A stretch of 37,889 bases of DNA from positions 1-37,889 of the IMG/VR virus record IMGVR_UViG_3300022752_000184, one strand, 5' to 3'. The notes under the pieces were generated by a model, which worked only from the letters and a program-made list of their open reading frames with translations, was not told the origin of the DNA and searched no databases. The translations under genes were made by a program, and so were the position numbers. This DNA comes from a virus. This document shows, one piece after another, positions 17,612 through 25,604 of this stretch (positions are counted from its first letter, which is position 1; each line of letters opens with the position of its first letter).

Positions 17612-17649
17612 AAAAAAGAAAACCCACGGATTATTAATCCGTGGGCTTT
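17611..17649 (-). terminator. Rho-independent terminator after the major capsid gene
   Basis: Minus strand: a perfect inverted repeat, 11 bases in each arm around one central base (17623-17645, arms CCCACGGATTA and TAATCCGTGGG), followed by TTTTCTTTTTTT. In practice this is about a 9-pair stem with a 5-base loop. It lies about 28 bases after the capsid stop codon. Confidence 0.95.
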
Positions 17650-17673
17650 CAAATTAGGTAGTATTATCTTCTA

Positions 17674-18759
17674 TTAGTTAATAGCTACACCATGAACTGC
17701 ACGAGCATCAACACAAGCACGACCTTCTTCAAGGAAGCCATAGAATCCAATCTTATCTGCGCGAGACAAGAATTGATCATCTGGAAGAGCGGTGAATGTT
17801 CCACCACTTTCTGCTTGACGAGCTACTGGGCGAACAAATGCGTCCTTGGAAAGATCCAAGCCAACGATTAATTCATCATTAGCAGCTGTGAATGCACCAG
17901 TATAAAACTCTTTGAAAAGAGTTTGATACTTTTGACCTGGGCCTAGTTCGATTAGATCATGGATAGAAACTCCATAAATCTCTTGTGTTCCAGCATTGCG
18001 ATAAATATCTTCACGAACACCGTCTGGAAGATTTGTAAGATAGTTCTTATTAACAGTTGCCGATGTTCCTACTACAATATCGCTAGTTGTTACTGGTTGA
18101 TAAGCAAAAGCACGAATATCTTCTTTAACCTCAGGGCTAACAAAAATATCTGTTAGACCGTATGCATCAGTGGTAGAACCACCAGCAAATGATTTATTAA
18201 TTCTTTTGACTTGGGTCATTAGACGATTTAGAACATCTAATGAAAATGTAGTAGTGGGTTCGTTAGTATTTAATACATTGCCACTATCAGCAAGAGCTTT
18301 TAGAACAACTGCCCAAGCATTACGCTCTTGTTTTATAAGAACTTCATTGCTCATGCGTTCGATAGCTTTGCTAACTACATCAAGACGACCACGACGAGCA
18401 TAACGTTTTAAGAAAGAAACTGCGCTATCTAAACGATAGGTAGAGACTTTCATTTCGCTGAAACCTTCAACTGTTGAAGTTGGAAGGCCACCAGCTACGC
18501 TTTGGCTCCATGTGGAAACATAACCTTCACCACCGTCATGATACAAATCAAGAGGTATAGAAGGAGCATCATCTTCGTCATAAGGAAGATCTGTGTAAAC
18601 TGCTGAGGCTGTTGCGCTTTGCATTAGGACTTTGTTTACAACTGGTCCTAGGAAAGCGGCGAAAGCTTCGCCAGCTTCTCTTGCTACTGAAGCTTCACGG
18701 CTTCCCATAGCTTTGATAAGCTCGACTTGCTCTGGCGTATTTTTTAATTTTAATTTCAT
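17674..18759 (-). CDS. Major capsid protein (HK97 fold)
   Basis: A 361-residue shell protein. The N-terminus ('MKLKLKNTPEQVELIKAMGS') is helical like the delta or N-arm region. The body contains features of HK97-type capsids: an E-loop-like segment near residues 70-100, a long spine helix around 120-160 ('RLDVVSKAIERMSNEVLIKQERNAW'), and the P-domain/A-domain strand 'TDIFVSPEVKEDIR' around 205-215. No processed signal is evident, since scaffold is supplied by the upstream gene. Codons look less AT-driven than in neighbours, as expected for high expression. The start at 18759 has only a weak GAAAG site. Placement after protease, scaffold and decoration genes and before a strong terminator is classical. 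Confidence 0.93.
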   Translation of the reverse strand: MKLKLKNTPEQVELIKAMGSREASVAREAGEAFAAFLGPVVNKVLMQSATASAVYTDLPYDEDDAPSIPLDLYHDGGEGYVSTWSQSVAGGLPTSTVEGFSEMKVSTYRLDSAVSFLKRYARRGRLDVVSKAIERMSNEVLIKQERNAWAVVLKALADSGNVLNTNEPTTTFSLDVLNRLMTQVKRINKSFAGGSTTDAYGLTDIFVSPEVKEDIRAFAYQPVTTSDIVVGTSATVNKNYLTNLPDGVREDIYRNAGTQEIYGVSIHDLIELGPGQKYQTLFKEFYTGAFTAANDELIVGLDLSKDAFVRPVARQAESGGTFTALPDDQFLSRADKIGFYGFLEEGRACVDARAVHGVAIN

Positions 18760-18782
18760 TTTAATTATTTCTTTCTATTAAA

Positions 18783-19388
18783 TTAGAGTTCAATTTTTAG
18801 CAATGCAGTGTTATTCACAGCATTACCGAGGAATGTTCCAACTTTAACTTCAGGTTGAGTTGCAGTTCCTCTATTAGAAGCATTTCTTTGGATATTAGCG
18901 AGATCGCCTTCGGTTCCGCTAACTACCGCAATTTGTCCTGCTCTTGCATTTGCAATTGAACTACCACTATAAAGAACTAGTCCTTTTGTTAGAACTGGTA
19001 CTGCTTGCCCAGAAACAACGACATTCATTTCTGCAGCTTTGCGAGGATTGAAAATTAGTTTTTCACCATTTTCGTCTAACTCGCGGATATCTAGAAGGGT
19101 AAGTCCTAGTACATTACCAGATGTAGCAAGACCTATTTTAGGTCTTACGCCAAATCTTTGTGATTGGGCATTTGGGAATGAGCCACCAACACTACCAAGT
19201 AGTTCGGTTGCTTGATCTGAACTGGTGCTTGTTGCACCAAATGTGAATCCTTCAGAAGTAACGGCGACTGCAGCACCTTTTGTCAATACAATTCCAGCAC
19301 CAATGTTTTCCATTGCGCCGCTGTATGAAAAAAGATTAACTACATCATGCTCGTCGTAATCTCTGAACGGTCTTAGATTATGTGCCAT
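18783..19388 (-). CDS. Probable capsid decoration (cement) protein
   Basis: A 201-residue, glycine/alanine/valine-rich protein with alternating beta pattern ('MAHNLRPFRDYDEHDVVNLFSYSG'), lacking signal peptide and membrane segments. It lies between the protease-scaffold gene and the major capsid gene, where head decoration or stabilisation proteins are usually found, and resembles proteins annotated as such in other phages. A strong AGGAGAT site precedes ATG 19388, suggesting high expression. Function is inferred from position and composition. Confidence 0.82.
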   Translation of the reverse strand: MAHNLRPFRDYDEHDVVNLFSYSGAMENIGAGIVLTKGAAVAVTSEGFTFGATSTSSDQATELLGSVGGSFPNAQSQRFGVRPKIGLATSGNVLGLTLLDIRELDENGEKLIFNPRKAAEMNVVVSGQAVPVLTKGLVLYSGSSIANARAGQIAVVSGTEGDLANIQRNASNRGTATQPEVKVGTFLGNAVNNTALLKIEL

Positions 19389-19401
19389 ATATATTATCTC
19401 C

Positions 19402-20118
19402 TTATTTTCTTAATTCAAATCCGTCCAAACCAAAAGCCAAAGCATATTTTTCTTTAACGCTTGGCTGTGAGGCTGGTGCAGAATTTGGAATCTCTACGGA
19501 AGCTTTTGATCCATTGTCAACAGCTTGTTCAACAACCTCTCGGGTTGTAGAAATTTCTGATACGATCTCTTCAGAAGCTTTCACTTCTTTAGAAATTACC
19601 GAAGCTTTTATGATTTTGCCATTTTTGTCTTCTTTAGATTCGTCGATACCTTTATCTTTGATATCTTCTTTATCCATTTTTGCTTTTTTGGCAGCTTTAT
19701 TCTTCTCTTTCATGAGAATTGCCATTTTATTTTTATAAGCGGAAAAAGCTTCATCATTTAAATCTTTAATATCTGTGGCTAGAACTTTACGATCTTCATC
19801 TTCTAAATCAAAGTCTTCATCAAAAGATGCCATTCTCATATTGAATGCTTCTTCTTTTGCTTTAGCTTCTTTTTCTGCTTCAATAGAGGCTAATTTTTGA
19901 GTTAGCTCTTCTAATTGTTTTTTTACAACTTCCTGTTCTGCGGTAACAGTAGAAATTTTTTCGTTAGCAGCTTTGAGCTCATTTTCTTTAGCAGATTTCT
20001 CTACTAAGAATTGGTCGTTTGCTTTTTTGATCTCCTCATGAATAAATTCAGTAACAGAACTAGCTGTTGCTTCTTTAAGAAGGGAGTCAGTAATATCTTC
20101 AATTTTTGTTATTTTCAT
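19402..20118 (-). CDS. Nested scaffolding protein from an internal start
   Basis: In frame within the protease-scaffold gene, ATG 20118 (codon 301, 'MKITKIEDITDSL') is preceded by AGAGAGGAT about 7 bases upstream, a good ribosome site. Translation from it would give a 238-residue scaffold made of the coiled-coil part only. Lambda Nu3 within C is the known precedent. Expression in this phage is inferred, not shown. Confidence 0.65.
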   Translation of the reverse strand: MKITKIEDITDSLLKEATASSVTEFIHEEIKKANDQFLVEKSAKENELKAANEKISTVTAEQEVVKKQLEELTQKLASIEAEKEAKAKEEAFNMRMASFDEDFDLEDEDRKVLATDIKDLNDEAFSAYKNKMAILMKEKNKAAKKAKMDKEDIKDKGIDESKEDKNGKIIKASVISKEVKASEEIVSEISTTREVVEQAVDNGSKASVEIPNSAPASQPSVKEKYALAFGLDGFELRK

Positions 20119-21018
20119 ATGTATCCTCTCTCTTTTTACATCTAAACGTTCCTCTTGGGAAACGTTATTTTCTGAAGAAAGAATAAGTTCTTCTTCTGTT
20201 CCAGAGGACTTCTCCTCTATGAAATCAATATCTTTTACACTTTTATTAACTTTTAATTCAACTTTAATTGGTTCTTCTGATGGTGTTGCAATTCCTTGTA
20301 CATCTGCGGCTGGATTTAATGTAAATCCTACTCCTAAAGGAACTACTTTACCTAAAACTTGTCTATATATTGCTTTATTATTATCTAATTTACCAGATCC
20401 ACCAAATCCTCGCAATTTGCTTTTCATTTCTTCAACTTGATTTATATCAGAAACTATTGTAGCATTCTCTATATTTTTTTCTCCGTCTTCTAATACAATA
20501 ATATTATAATCCTCAAATCCAAGTTCCCATGACGCAGAAATGCTCATATAATTATCGCTTGTTGGATCATTGCTTTCTTCGATTTGCTCTGCTAGATCTT
20601 TATCTACTATTTTCCAAATAACTCCACCAAGAGTAATATTAAATGGAGTTTTTATTTCTTTAACATCTAATTCAGCAAGACTTTCGTTACTACCAAATTT
20701 ACTAAAATTAGCTGTTAAAATGCAACCAATAACTTGATTACGATTATGCTCAATATTAATTGGTTTATTAATGAAATTTTTAGCGATCTTAGCTGCGGTT
20801 TGGCCATCAATAACATCACCATTTTTATTTACTCTATTAGCAACGCAAGCATCAAAAGCAACAGGAAGAAGATCTATGTTATCTTCTGTATTAATATCTG
20901 GTAAAAATTTTTTTAATTTATCAAGAGAAGCAACTGATAAATATTTATCTTTTTCTCCACTAACTATTGGACGAATTTTAATATTAGCAAAAATTGATTC
21001 AAATTTATTTTTTTTCAT
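19402..21018 (-). CDS. Prohead protease-scaffold fusion
   Basis: A 538-residue head maturation protein. Residues about 1-240 form a prohead serine-protease-like domain: the 'NKPINIEHNRNQVIG' segment carries the probable catalytic His91, and 'YMSISASWEL' (serines 159, 161, 163) the probable nucleophile. Residues about 240-300 are an acidic linker. Residues 301-538 form a scaffold-like region, charged and coiled-coil (Glu/Lys/Ala-rich at 330-400), ending in 'GLDGFELRK', a tail that could bind capsid protein. An internal start at residue 301 suggests the scaffold is also made alone, as in lambda C/Nu3. The start at 21018 has no clear Shine-Dalgarno and sits two bases past the preceding stop codon, so coupling is likely. 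Confidence 0.88.
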   Translation of the reverse strand: MKKNKFESIFANIKIRPIVSGEKDKYLSVASLDKLKKFLPDINTEDNIDLLPVAFDACVANRVNKNGDVIDGQTAAKIAKNFINKPINIEHNRNQVIGCILTANFSKFGSNESLAELDVKEIKTPFNITLGGVIWKIVDKDLAEQIEESNDPTSDNYMSISASWELGFEDYNIIVLEDGEKNIENATIVSDINQVEEMKSKLRGFGGSGKLDNNKAIYRQVLGKVVPLGVGFTLNPAADVQGIATPSEEPIKVELKVNKSVKDIDFIEEKSSGTEEELILSSENNVSQEERLDVKRERIHMKITKIEDITDSLLKEATASSVTEFIHEEIKKANDQFLVEKSAKENELKAANEKISTVTAEQEVVKKQLEELTQKLASIEAEKEAKAKEEAFNMRMASFDEDFDLEDEDRKVLATDIKDLNDEAFSAYKNKMAILMKEKNKAAKKAKMDKEDIKDKGIDESKEDKNGKIIKASVISKEVKASEEIVSEISTTREVVEQAVDNGSKASVEIPNSAPASQPSVKEKYALAFGLDGFELRK

Positions 21019-21020
21019 AA

Positions 21021-21608
21021 TTATATTATTTCTAATCCATATATACTTACACCATCTTCTTCATCTTCTAGATATAATTCATCTTCTGAAATAAAATCAA
21101 AATCATTAAGATCATATTTTTTAATATCTTCTTCTGCTTCTTTAATGTCTTCTTCGTTAGGTTCAAAACTAGCTTCAATTATATAATCATTTGTTGAAGC
21201 GCGAGCAATATCGTTATCAGCTTTACGGTAAGAATCTTTTACTGATTTTCCACTTACCATTTTTAGAAACATATTTACGCGCGCCATGGCCCAACCACCC
21301 CGAGTCATTCCTGGTCTGTGAGAAGAAGAAAATGCTCCTGCGCCACGACGATATACTTTTTTTAATTGACCAAGAGTAACTTTCTTTTTATTTTTGCTAT
21401 TATGTTCTTTTACTTTGTTTTTAAGAGCCTCTACTACTTTTTTAGAAAATTCAATTGCTTTATCACTTTTAGTTCCTGCGCTTCCAGGTTTATTGCGAGA
21501 TGAACCCTTTTTTCTTTCTGATGGTTTAGATGGAGTTTGAGCGGCAGATTTTGGCCCTTTTCTTTTAGCATTTAATTCAAAGCCATATTGTTCAGAATTA
21601 TAATTCAT
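21021..21608 (-). CDS. Hypothetical protein with basic middle and acidic tail, upstream of the protease
   Basis: A 195-residue protein. Residues 10-45 are very basic and Ser/Pro-rich; residues about 80-135 carry a compact conserved-looking segment ('QLKKVYRRGAGAFSSSHRPG', then 'WAMARVNMFL') that I recall from phage proteins of unknown function; the C-terminal 45 residues are strongly acidic. ATG 21608 is preferred because the family-like sequence begins 'MNYNSEQYGF'; an in-frame ATG at 21626 lies upstream. There is no clear Shine-Dalgarno. The next gene starts three bases after its stop, so it is co-translated with the protease-scaffold gene, hinting at a head role. Confidence 0.75.
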   Translation of the reverse strand: MNYNSEQYGFELNAKRKGPKSAAQTPSKPSERKKGSSRNKPGSAGTKSDKAIEFSKKVVEALKNKVKEHNSKNKKKVTLGQLKKVYRRGAGAFSSSHRPGMTRGGWAMARVNMFLKMVSGKSVKDSYRKADNDIARASTNDYIIEASFEPNEEDIKEAEEDIKKYDLNDFDFISEDELYLEDEEDGVSIYGLEII

Positions 21609-21755
21609 ACTATATATGTTATACACTTACAGAGGAGGATATTTTTAATTAATTTTAATTATTTATGATATAAATTAACATAACGGATAGAACATTATGT
21701 TAATTACCAAGCATATTGCACTGCTGATCGAGGCGGCAAGCCTCACACGATTTTA
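21609..21755 (-). other. Structured 147-base intergenic region before the head operon
   Basis: The longest gap in the window. On the minus strand it holds a GAGGC/GCCTC hairpin with a 5-base loop, then a perfect 10-base inverted repeat with an 11-base loop (21674-21704, arms ATTAACATAA and TTATGTTAAT), then CCTCCTCT, then an AGTGTATAAC variant of the intergenic motif 10-20 bases before ATG 21608. Neither hairpin is followed by a U-tract, so they do not look like intrinsic terminators. No open frame or tRNA is evident. It may be a leader or processing region. Confidence 0.6.
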
Positions 21756-23060
21756 TTAGTATCTTATACTAAAAGTATCATAAATATTTTTTATATCAAT
21801 CTGAGAAAGAGCAGCGGTATATATATGTATTACACCAACATCTATGTTATTTAAATATCTTTTTATATTTGAACTAGATTGGAATTTGTGGGGTATAGGT
21901 CCACCTCCATATTTGTCTCTAGGTCCAGTTAGATTTGATTTTCCAAAATATAATTTGTCCCAGCCTATTACTGAATCACCTCTTCTTCCTCCACTATGTA
22001 TTTTACAATTTATAATATGAGCATTTGATGTTGGAGAGTATATTGTTCCATCTGTTTTATAAAATCCGGGTTGAATTGGAGAAAAATTAAGTCTTTGCTT
22101 TTTAGTTTTTGAACGACTTCGACCTAGTGATCTACTATTACCATTTATTAATGGATTAAACTTCATGTATGCTGTATTTTGTTGTTCGCCATTAATATAA
22201 ACTTTTATTGTTGTTGGAATATAGTAATAAGTAGAAGCTCCCTGTGTACCTGTTGCTTCAGAACCACATTCTACTGTTATTGATAGATGATAAGTTTCAT
22301 TGAATTTATATTTAAAATCTGTCATAAATGAATGACTTTTACAATCATCCATAATGCTAAAAACAAAAGAAAAAGGTTCAAATTTAAATTTATAACCATT
22401 AATATTTCCTGTTCTAGTATAATGAGGTGATCTATATCCAACTGCGAATTGTCCAGTATTTAAAAATATTCCTTTTTTTTCTCTTATTATTTTATATTGA
22501 TTACTTCCTCCTTTAGATCTATGTTGAACTGGTCCTTTTAATTTAATAAAACAAGAAAAAGTTTTAGAACTATTTTCTCGAAAAAGATTAAATGTATTTG
22601 AAGAAAATGGATCTCTTAATCTTAACAGAGCGCCTTTTCTTTCTTTTGTGCCACGAACTCTGTTTAGATCCGACTGACTTCTATTTCCTATTACAATATC
22701 AGAATTATCATTATACTTTTCATATGAAAAAAAGAAATTATTAAAAATAGCTTTTCTTTGAAGATTATTTCGATCATTAATTTTATTTAAAATATGTCCT
22801 CTTGAAGAAACATAATCTGATGCTGGAATAATAGATGGATATTTTGTAAATATTTTATTTAAAAAAGAGTTATAGTTGTGAGTGCCAATGTCTGATTGAT
22901 TAATACTTTTATACCCATTATAATATACTGGATCAAATAGATAAATTAAATTTTGATTTTGAGGAGATTGAGCAACAGAGTCCGGAATGATCTTTACTCC
23001 ACCAGATCCAACTTGAGAATTTATAATTCCATCTCCTTTATAATTAAAACTTATACTCAT
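21756..23060 (-). CDS. Lectin-like (concanavalin/LamG-type) virion protein
   Basis: A 434-residue, beta-rich protein with many Ser, Asn, Tyr and Gly residues. The C-terminal half has features of a LamG/concanavalin jelly roll: 'TIKVYINGEQQ', 'WDKLYFGKSN' and a final 'VGVIHIYTAALSQIDIKNIYD' like the closing strand and 'ALS...I..IY' signature of that fold. It is probably a glycan-binding adhesin on the virion. ATG 23060 overlaps the stop of the preceding tiny lipoprotein (ATGA). No signal peptide is present, consistent with a virion component. Confidence 0.8.
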   Translation of the reverse strand: MSISFNYKGDGIINSQVGSGGVKIIPDSVAQSPQNQNLIYLFDPVYYNGYKSINQSDIGTHNYNSFLNKIFTKYPSIIPASDYVSSRGHILNKINDRNNLQRKAIFNNFFFSYEKYNDNSDIVIGNRSQSDLNRVRGTKERKGALLRLRDPFSSNTFNLFRENSSKTFSCFIKLKGPVQHRSKGGSNQYKIIREKKGIFLNTGQFAVGYRSPHYTRTGNINGYKFKFEPFSFVFSIMDDCKSHSFMTDFKYKFNETYHLSITVECGSEATGTQGASTYYYIPTTIKVYINGEQQNTAYMKFNPLINGNSRSLGRSRSKTKKQRLNFSPIQPGFYKTDGTIYSPTSNAHIINCKIHSGGRRGDSVIGWDKLYFGKSNLTGPRDKYGGGPIPHKFQSSSNIKRYLNNIDVGVIHIYTAALSQIDIKNIYDTFSIRY

Positions 23061-23212
23061 TTTTTATGTCCGTATAACTCTTCTGTTACATCGTAAGCTG
23101 ATCCACTAGTTGGAGTATCTGGATATTTAGTAGGTAATTCTCTGCTATTATAGTTTGGTTCTGAGCAGCTAACTAAAAATAATAAGGGTAAAATTAATAC
23201 TAATTTTTTCAT
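23057..23212 (-). CDS. Small lipoprotein, lysis-associated
   Basis: A 51-residue protein, 'MKKLVLILPLLFLVSCSE': a lipoprotein signal peptide with lipobox L-V-S-C (Cys16), then a short polar, proline-containing tail. It is the third lipoprotein of the lysis block. Its size and type fit an Rz1-like outer-membrane spanin subunit, but a better-placed overlapping pair lies upstream, so it may instead be an exclusion or accessory lipoprotein. The start at 23212 has an AAGGTG stretch about 13 bases upstream and a GTGTAAGTATAAT stretch; the stop overlaps the next start. Confidence 0.8.
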   Translation of the reverse strand: MKKLVLILPLLFLVSCSEPNYNSRELPTKYPDTPTSGSAYDVTEELYGHKK

Positions 23213-23224
23213 ATAGTATTATAC

Positions 23225-23851
23225 TTACACCTTTAATGATTCTTCTATTAATTTAGCTTCAGCATCACGGCGACGATTCATGCCCTTTTCTATACTTCCA
23301 CCAATCCATATTCTTTTCATATTTCTTATTTGGTTAGCTATAAAGGTTAATGCTTTTTGATCATAAGTAGATACTAATTTCATACCATCTCTTATTAATT
23401 TCATTTCGCGGCGACGATCACCTTCTAGTGCATTACCTCTATTAAATACAAGGCTAACTAATCCGCCTTTTGCATCTTCTGGAAGATTATCAAAATTAGG
23501 AAAAGTTTGTTTTGTTAAATTATAGAATTTACTTACTGTTTTATTATTAAATACTTTTAATGCAAGTTCCCAAGGAATAGTTATATCTTTTAATCCTCTA
23601 ATAAGATTCTTGGCATTGTATCCTTTGATACCAACTACTTTATATAATCTATCAAAAGTTTCTTTAGGTAGATCTTTCCAATCTTCGCTAAATTCAGTTT
23701 TATTTACATAACCCAAATCATAACCAACACCAATTGTAACTCCGCTTTGACCTTCGGGCCAAGCTGGATTTTTTAAAAATTTATTATAATAATTTTCCCC
23801 ACCGCCAACTTCAAATTCAAGAATAAGATCTAAGGATTTTTTATTTAACAT
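23225..23851 (-). CDS. Endolysin, pesticin/T4-lysozyme-like muramidase
   Basis: A 208-residue predicted peptidoglycan muramidase. The N-terminal 'LILEFEVGGG' carries the probable catalytic glutamate (E12 or E14), and 'WPEGQSGVTIGVGYDLG' (residues about 31-47) is the signature I associate with pesticin-like lysozymes, including a conserved Thr39. I start at ATG 23851 because the lysozyme fold begins there; an upstream extension to 23908 would lie inside the previous gene. The start is two bases after that gene's stop, with no strong Shine-Dalgarno, so coupling is likely. No secretory signal is present, so it needs the holin to reach the cell wall. It lies within the lysis block. Confidence 0.88.
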   Translation of the reverse strand: MLNKKSLDLILEFEVGGGENYYNKFLKNPAWPEGQSGVTIGVGYDLGYVNKTEFSEDWKDLPKETFDRLYKVVGIKGYNAKNLIRGLKDITIPWELALKVFNNKTVSKFYNLTKQTFPNFDNLPEDAKGGLVSLVFNRGNALEGDRRREMKLIRDGMKLVSTYDQKALTFIANQIRNMKRIWIGGSIEKGMNRRRDAEAKLIEESLKV

Positions 23852-23853
23852 AT

Positions 23854-25011
23854 TTATAACCAATGATATGCTCCATAAAAAGTAACTAAATTCCATCCAT
23901 TTTTGCACATTACAAAAAATCTATAATAATTCTTAGGTACGTTTTGTACATTTCCACTAGTAGTTATAATAATATTTGAACTTGATTGAGAAATTGAATC
24001 AGCACTTATACTGCTTGTTGTTTTTGCTCTAGTAACAACAAAATTAGAAGAAAAATCTACTTTTCCAAGATTATTTAGTATTGTAGCTGGATCAAGACCA
24101 AGAGATAAGCAATCACTAGCAAACTCGCCGTAATCAAAAGATATTTTATTAAAATTACGACCAATAGGAGCATCAATTCCATCAATTTGAGCTAATTTAT
24201 TAATATTTTGATAACCACAAGTAGGCGCATATTTTCCTTGAAGATAAGTTTCAACTTTTTTACGTTCTGTTGTTGTCACAGCTCTATTATAAATGAGAAT
24301 TTCTGCTATAGACCCAGATAAGAAGAAAGAGGTTGCCTGAGATGGATTTAAACTAGCTGAATCTCCTCCAATAAACATCTTTGTGCCATTAAAACTAAAT
24401 CCATCATAAAAAGTTGTATTTCCAACTTGTATTCCATTTTTATATAATGTAAAAGTATTGGCGTCATTTGTTGAAGATACTATAGCGGCACTTAAGTTTG
24501 GCACATCTCCAGCTAATATAATTGTTTGCACATTAGAATTTGAAATATTTAATTTATTGCTAGTTGCTGCGATAATGTAATTTCCAATGCCTCCTTGACT
24601 AAGAAGAGCTGAAGTTGATGCATTCGTAGCGTAAAATGCAATAAATACAGAATTATTTGTATTCATATCAAAATTAATTGATGGGATTACAAATGAATTA
24701 GTAGTTCCATTAAAAGAAATAGATGGTGAGTTATTAAGCGCTTGATCATTATCAATAAATGTTGGTCGATAAACTCCTGCTGCTGTTGCATTATTTCCGT
24801 TATTACTTTGATCTACCCAGCCTATCACCTTTGCAGCGAGTTGAGGATCTATAACTACTCCAGCATCACTTTTGAGCCATAAACTCAAACCTTGTATTTC
24901 TTTTGGATCAAATATATAATTTAATAATAATCTTCCACCACCAAGATTTTGTTTTTTAATAGAAATCTTGTTATTTTTACTTGAATTATAATTCGCTTTT
25001 AAACGCCCCAT
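23854..25011 (-). CDS. LamG/concanavalin-like lectin virion protein
   Basis: A 385-residue protein. Residues about 40-270 form a LamG-type jelly roll: 'GLSLWLKSDAGV', 'VIGWVDQSNNGNNAT', 'SPSISFNGTTN', 'FTLYKNGIQVG', and 'GSIAEILIYNRAVTTTERKK' at the end of the domain. The C-terminal about 110 residues are a separate beta-rich region. The N-terminus is lysine/asparagine-rich without a signal peptide. It is probably a carbohydrate-binding protein on the virion used for adsorption; its location between lysis genes is unusual. Confidence 0.87.
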   Translation of the reverse strand: MGRLKANYNSSKNNKISIKKQNLGGGRLLLNYIFDPKEIQGLSLWLKSDAGVVIDPQLAAKVIGWVDQSNNGNNATAAGVYRPTFIDNDQALNNSPSISFNGTTNSFVIPSINFDMNTNNSVFIAFYATNASTSALLSQGGIGNYIIAATSNKLNISNSNVQTIILAGDVPNLSAAIVSSTNDANTFTLYKNGIQVGNTTFYDGFSFNGTKMFIGGDSASLNPSQATSFFLSGSIAEILIYNRAVTTTERKKVETYLQGKYAPTCGYQNINKLAQIDGIDAPIGRNFNKISFDYGEFASDCLSLGLDPATILNNLGKVDFSSNFVVTRAKTTSSISADSISQSSSNIIITTSGNVQNVPKNYYRFFVMCKNGWNLVTFYGAYHWL

Positions 25012-25016
25012 TTTAT

Positions 25017-25433
25017 TTAATTATTTATTTTATCTATTGTCTTGTCTAGTATATTATCTTGAGGTACTTTTTCTTTTAGCCAACTATTCATAACACCAAA
25101 ATAAACAAGATGTTCGCTACTAATAAGAAATAATTCATTGCCAAAATTATCTTTGTAAGAAGTTATTCCAGCGTCTTCAGTTAGATCAATTGCTTTTTCT
25201 TTTTTGAATTTGATTCTGTACATTTTAATTAGATTATTATATCGTTCACGCGCTTGACGAGTAATAAGTGCGTCATCACCAACAAAAGAAATTAATCCAC
25301 CATTATCTTTATCATATTGCTTTGGAGTAGTTGCGTCATAAGATGATTTGTCATCTTGTATTTTATTTGGTGTCACAGTAGCACATCCAACAAGAATAAA
25401 ATTAAGAACTAATATGCTTGCGAGCTTGTTCAA
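25017..25433 (-). CDS. Lipoprotein, putative outer-membrane spanin subunit
   Basis: A 138-residue lipoprotein: a signal peptide 'MNKLASILVLNFILVGC' with lipobox L-V-G-C (Cys17) followed by a polar, Lys/Asp-rich soluble domain. Its start lies inside the preceding gene in another frame (32-base overlap), the embedded or overlapping arrangement typical of Rz/Rz1 two-component spanins. By that analogy this would be the outer-membrane member, although it is longer than most. Role inferred from topology and context. Confidence 0.82.
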   Translation of the reverse strand: MNKLASILVLNFILVGCATVTPNKIQDDKSSYDATTPKQYDKDNGGLISFVGDDALITRQARERYNNLIKMYRIKFKKEKAIDLTEDAGITSYKDNFGNELFLISSEHLVYFGVMNSWLKEKVPQDNILDKTIDKINN

Positions 25434-25602
25434 GGTCTTTTTCCTTTACTGCATTTTCGATTCCACTTTGATGATCAACTTCTTTTTGAGCTTCTTGGCG
25501 CTCTTTCATTTCTTTTGTATTCTTAGCGCCGAATACGTTATTGATTGCTGCGAATATTCCAGATACTGCTGAAAGTAATGCTGTTAATATTCCAGTTGGC
25601 AT
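25402..25602 (-). CDS. Small membrane protein, putative inner-membrane spanin subunit
   Basis: A 66-residue protein with a single N-terminal hydrophobic segment (about residues 4-24, 'ILTALLSAVSGIFAAINNVF') followed by a charged, coiled-coil-like tail rich in Lys/Glu/Gln. This is the layout of an i-spanin (N-in, C-out). ATG 25602, two bases after the previous stop, is chosen over ATG 25638 because it places the hydrophobic helix at the N-terminus. An alternative is a small holin or antiholin. Overlap with the lipoprotein gene supports the spanin reading. Confidence 0.75.
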   Translation of the reverse strand: MPTGILTALLSAVSGIFAAINNVFGAKNTKEMKERQEAQKEVDHQSGIENAVKEKDLEQARKHISS

Positions 25603-25604
25603 GA

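Noticed and set aside
21655-21755. tRNA gene or intrinsic terminator in the 21.6-21.75 kb gap
   Set aside because: No cloverleaf with T-arm and acceptor stem could be built, and neither hairpin is followed by a U-tract.
23852-23908. N-terminal extension of the endolysin to ATG 23908 with a hydrophobic segment (possible signal-arrest-release)
   Set aside because: The extension overlaps the upstream LamG gene in another frame; the ATG at 23851 matches the beginning of the lysozyme fold, and a dedicated holin is present.
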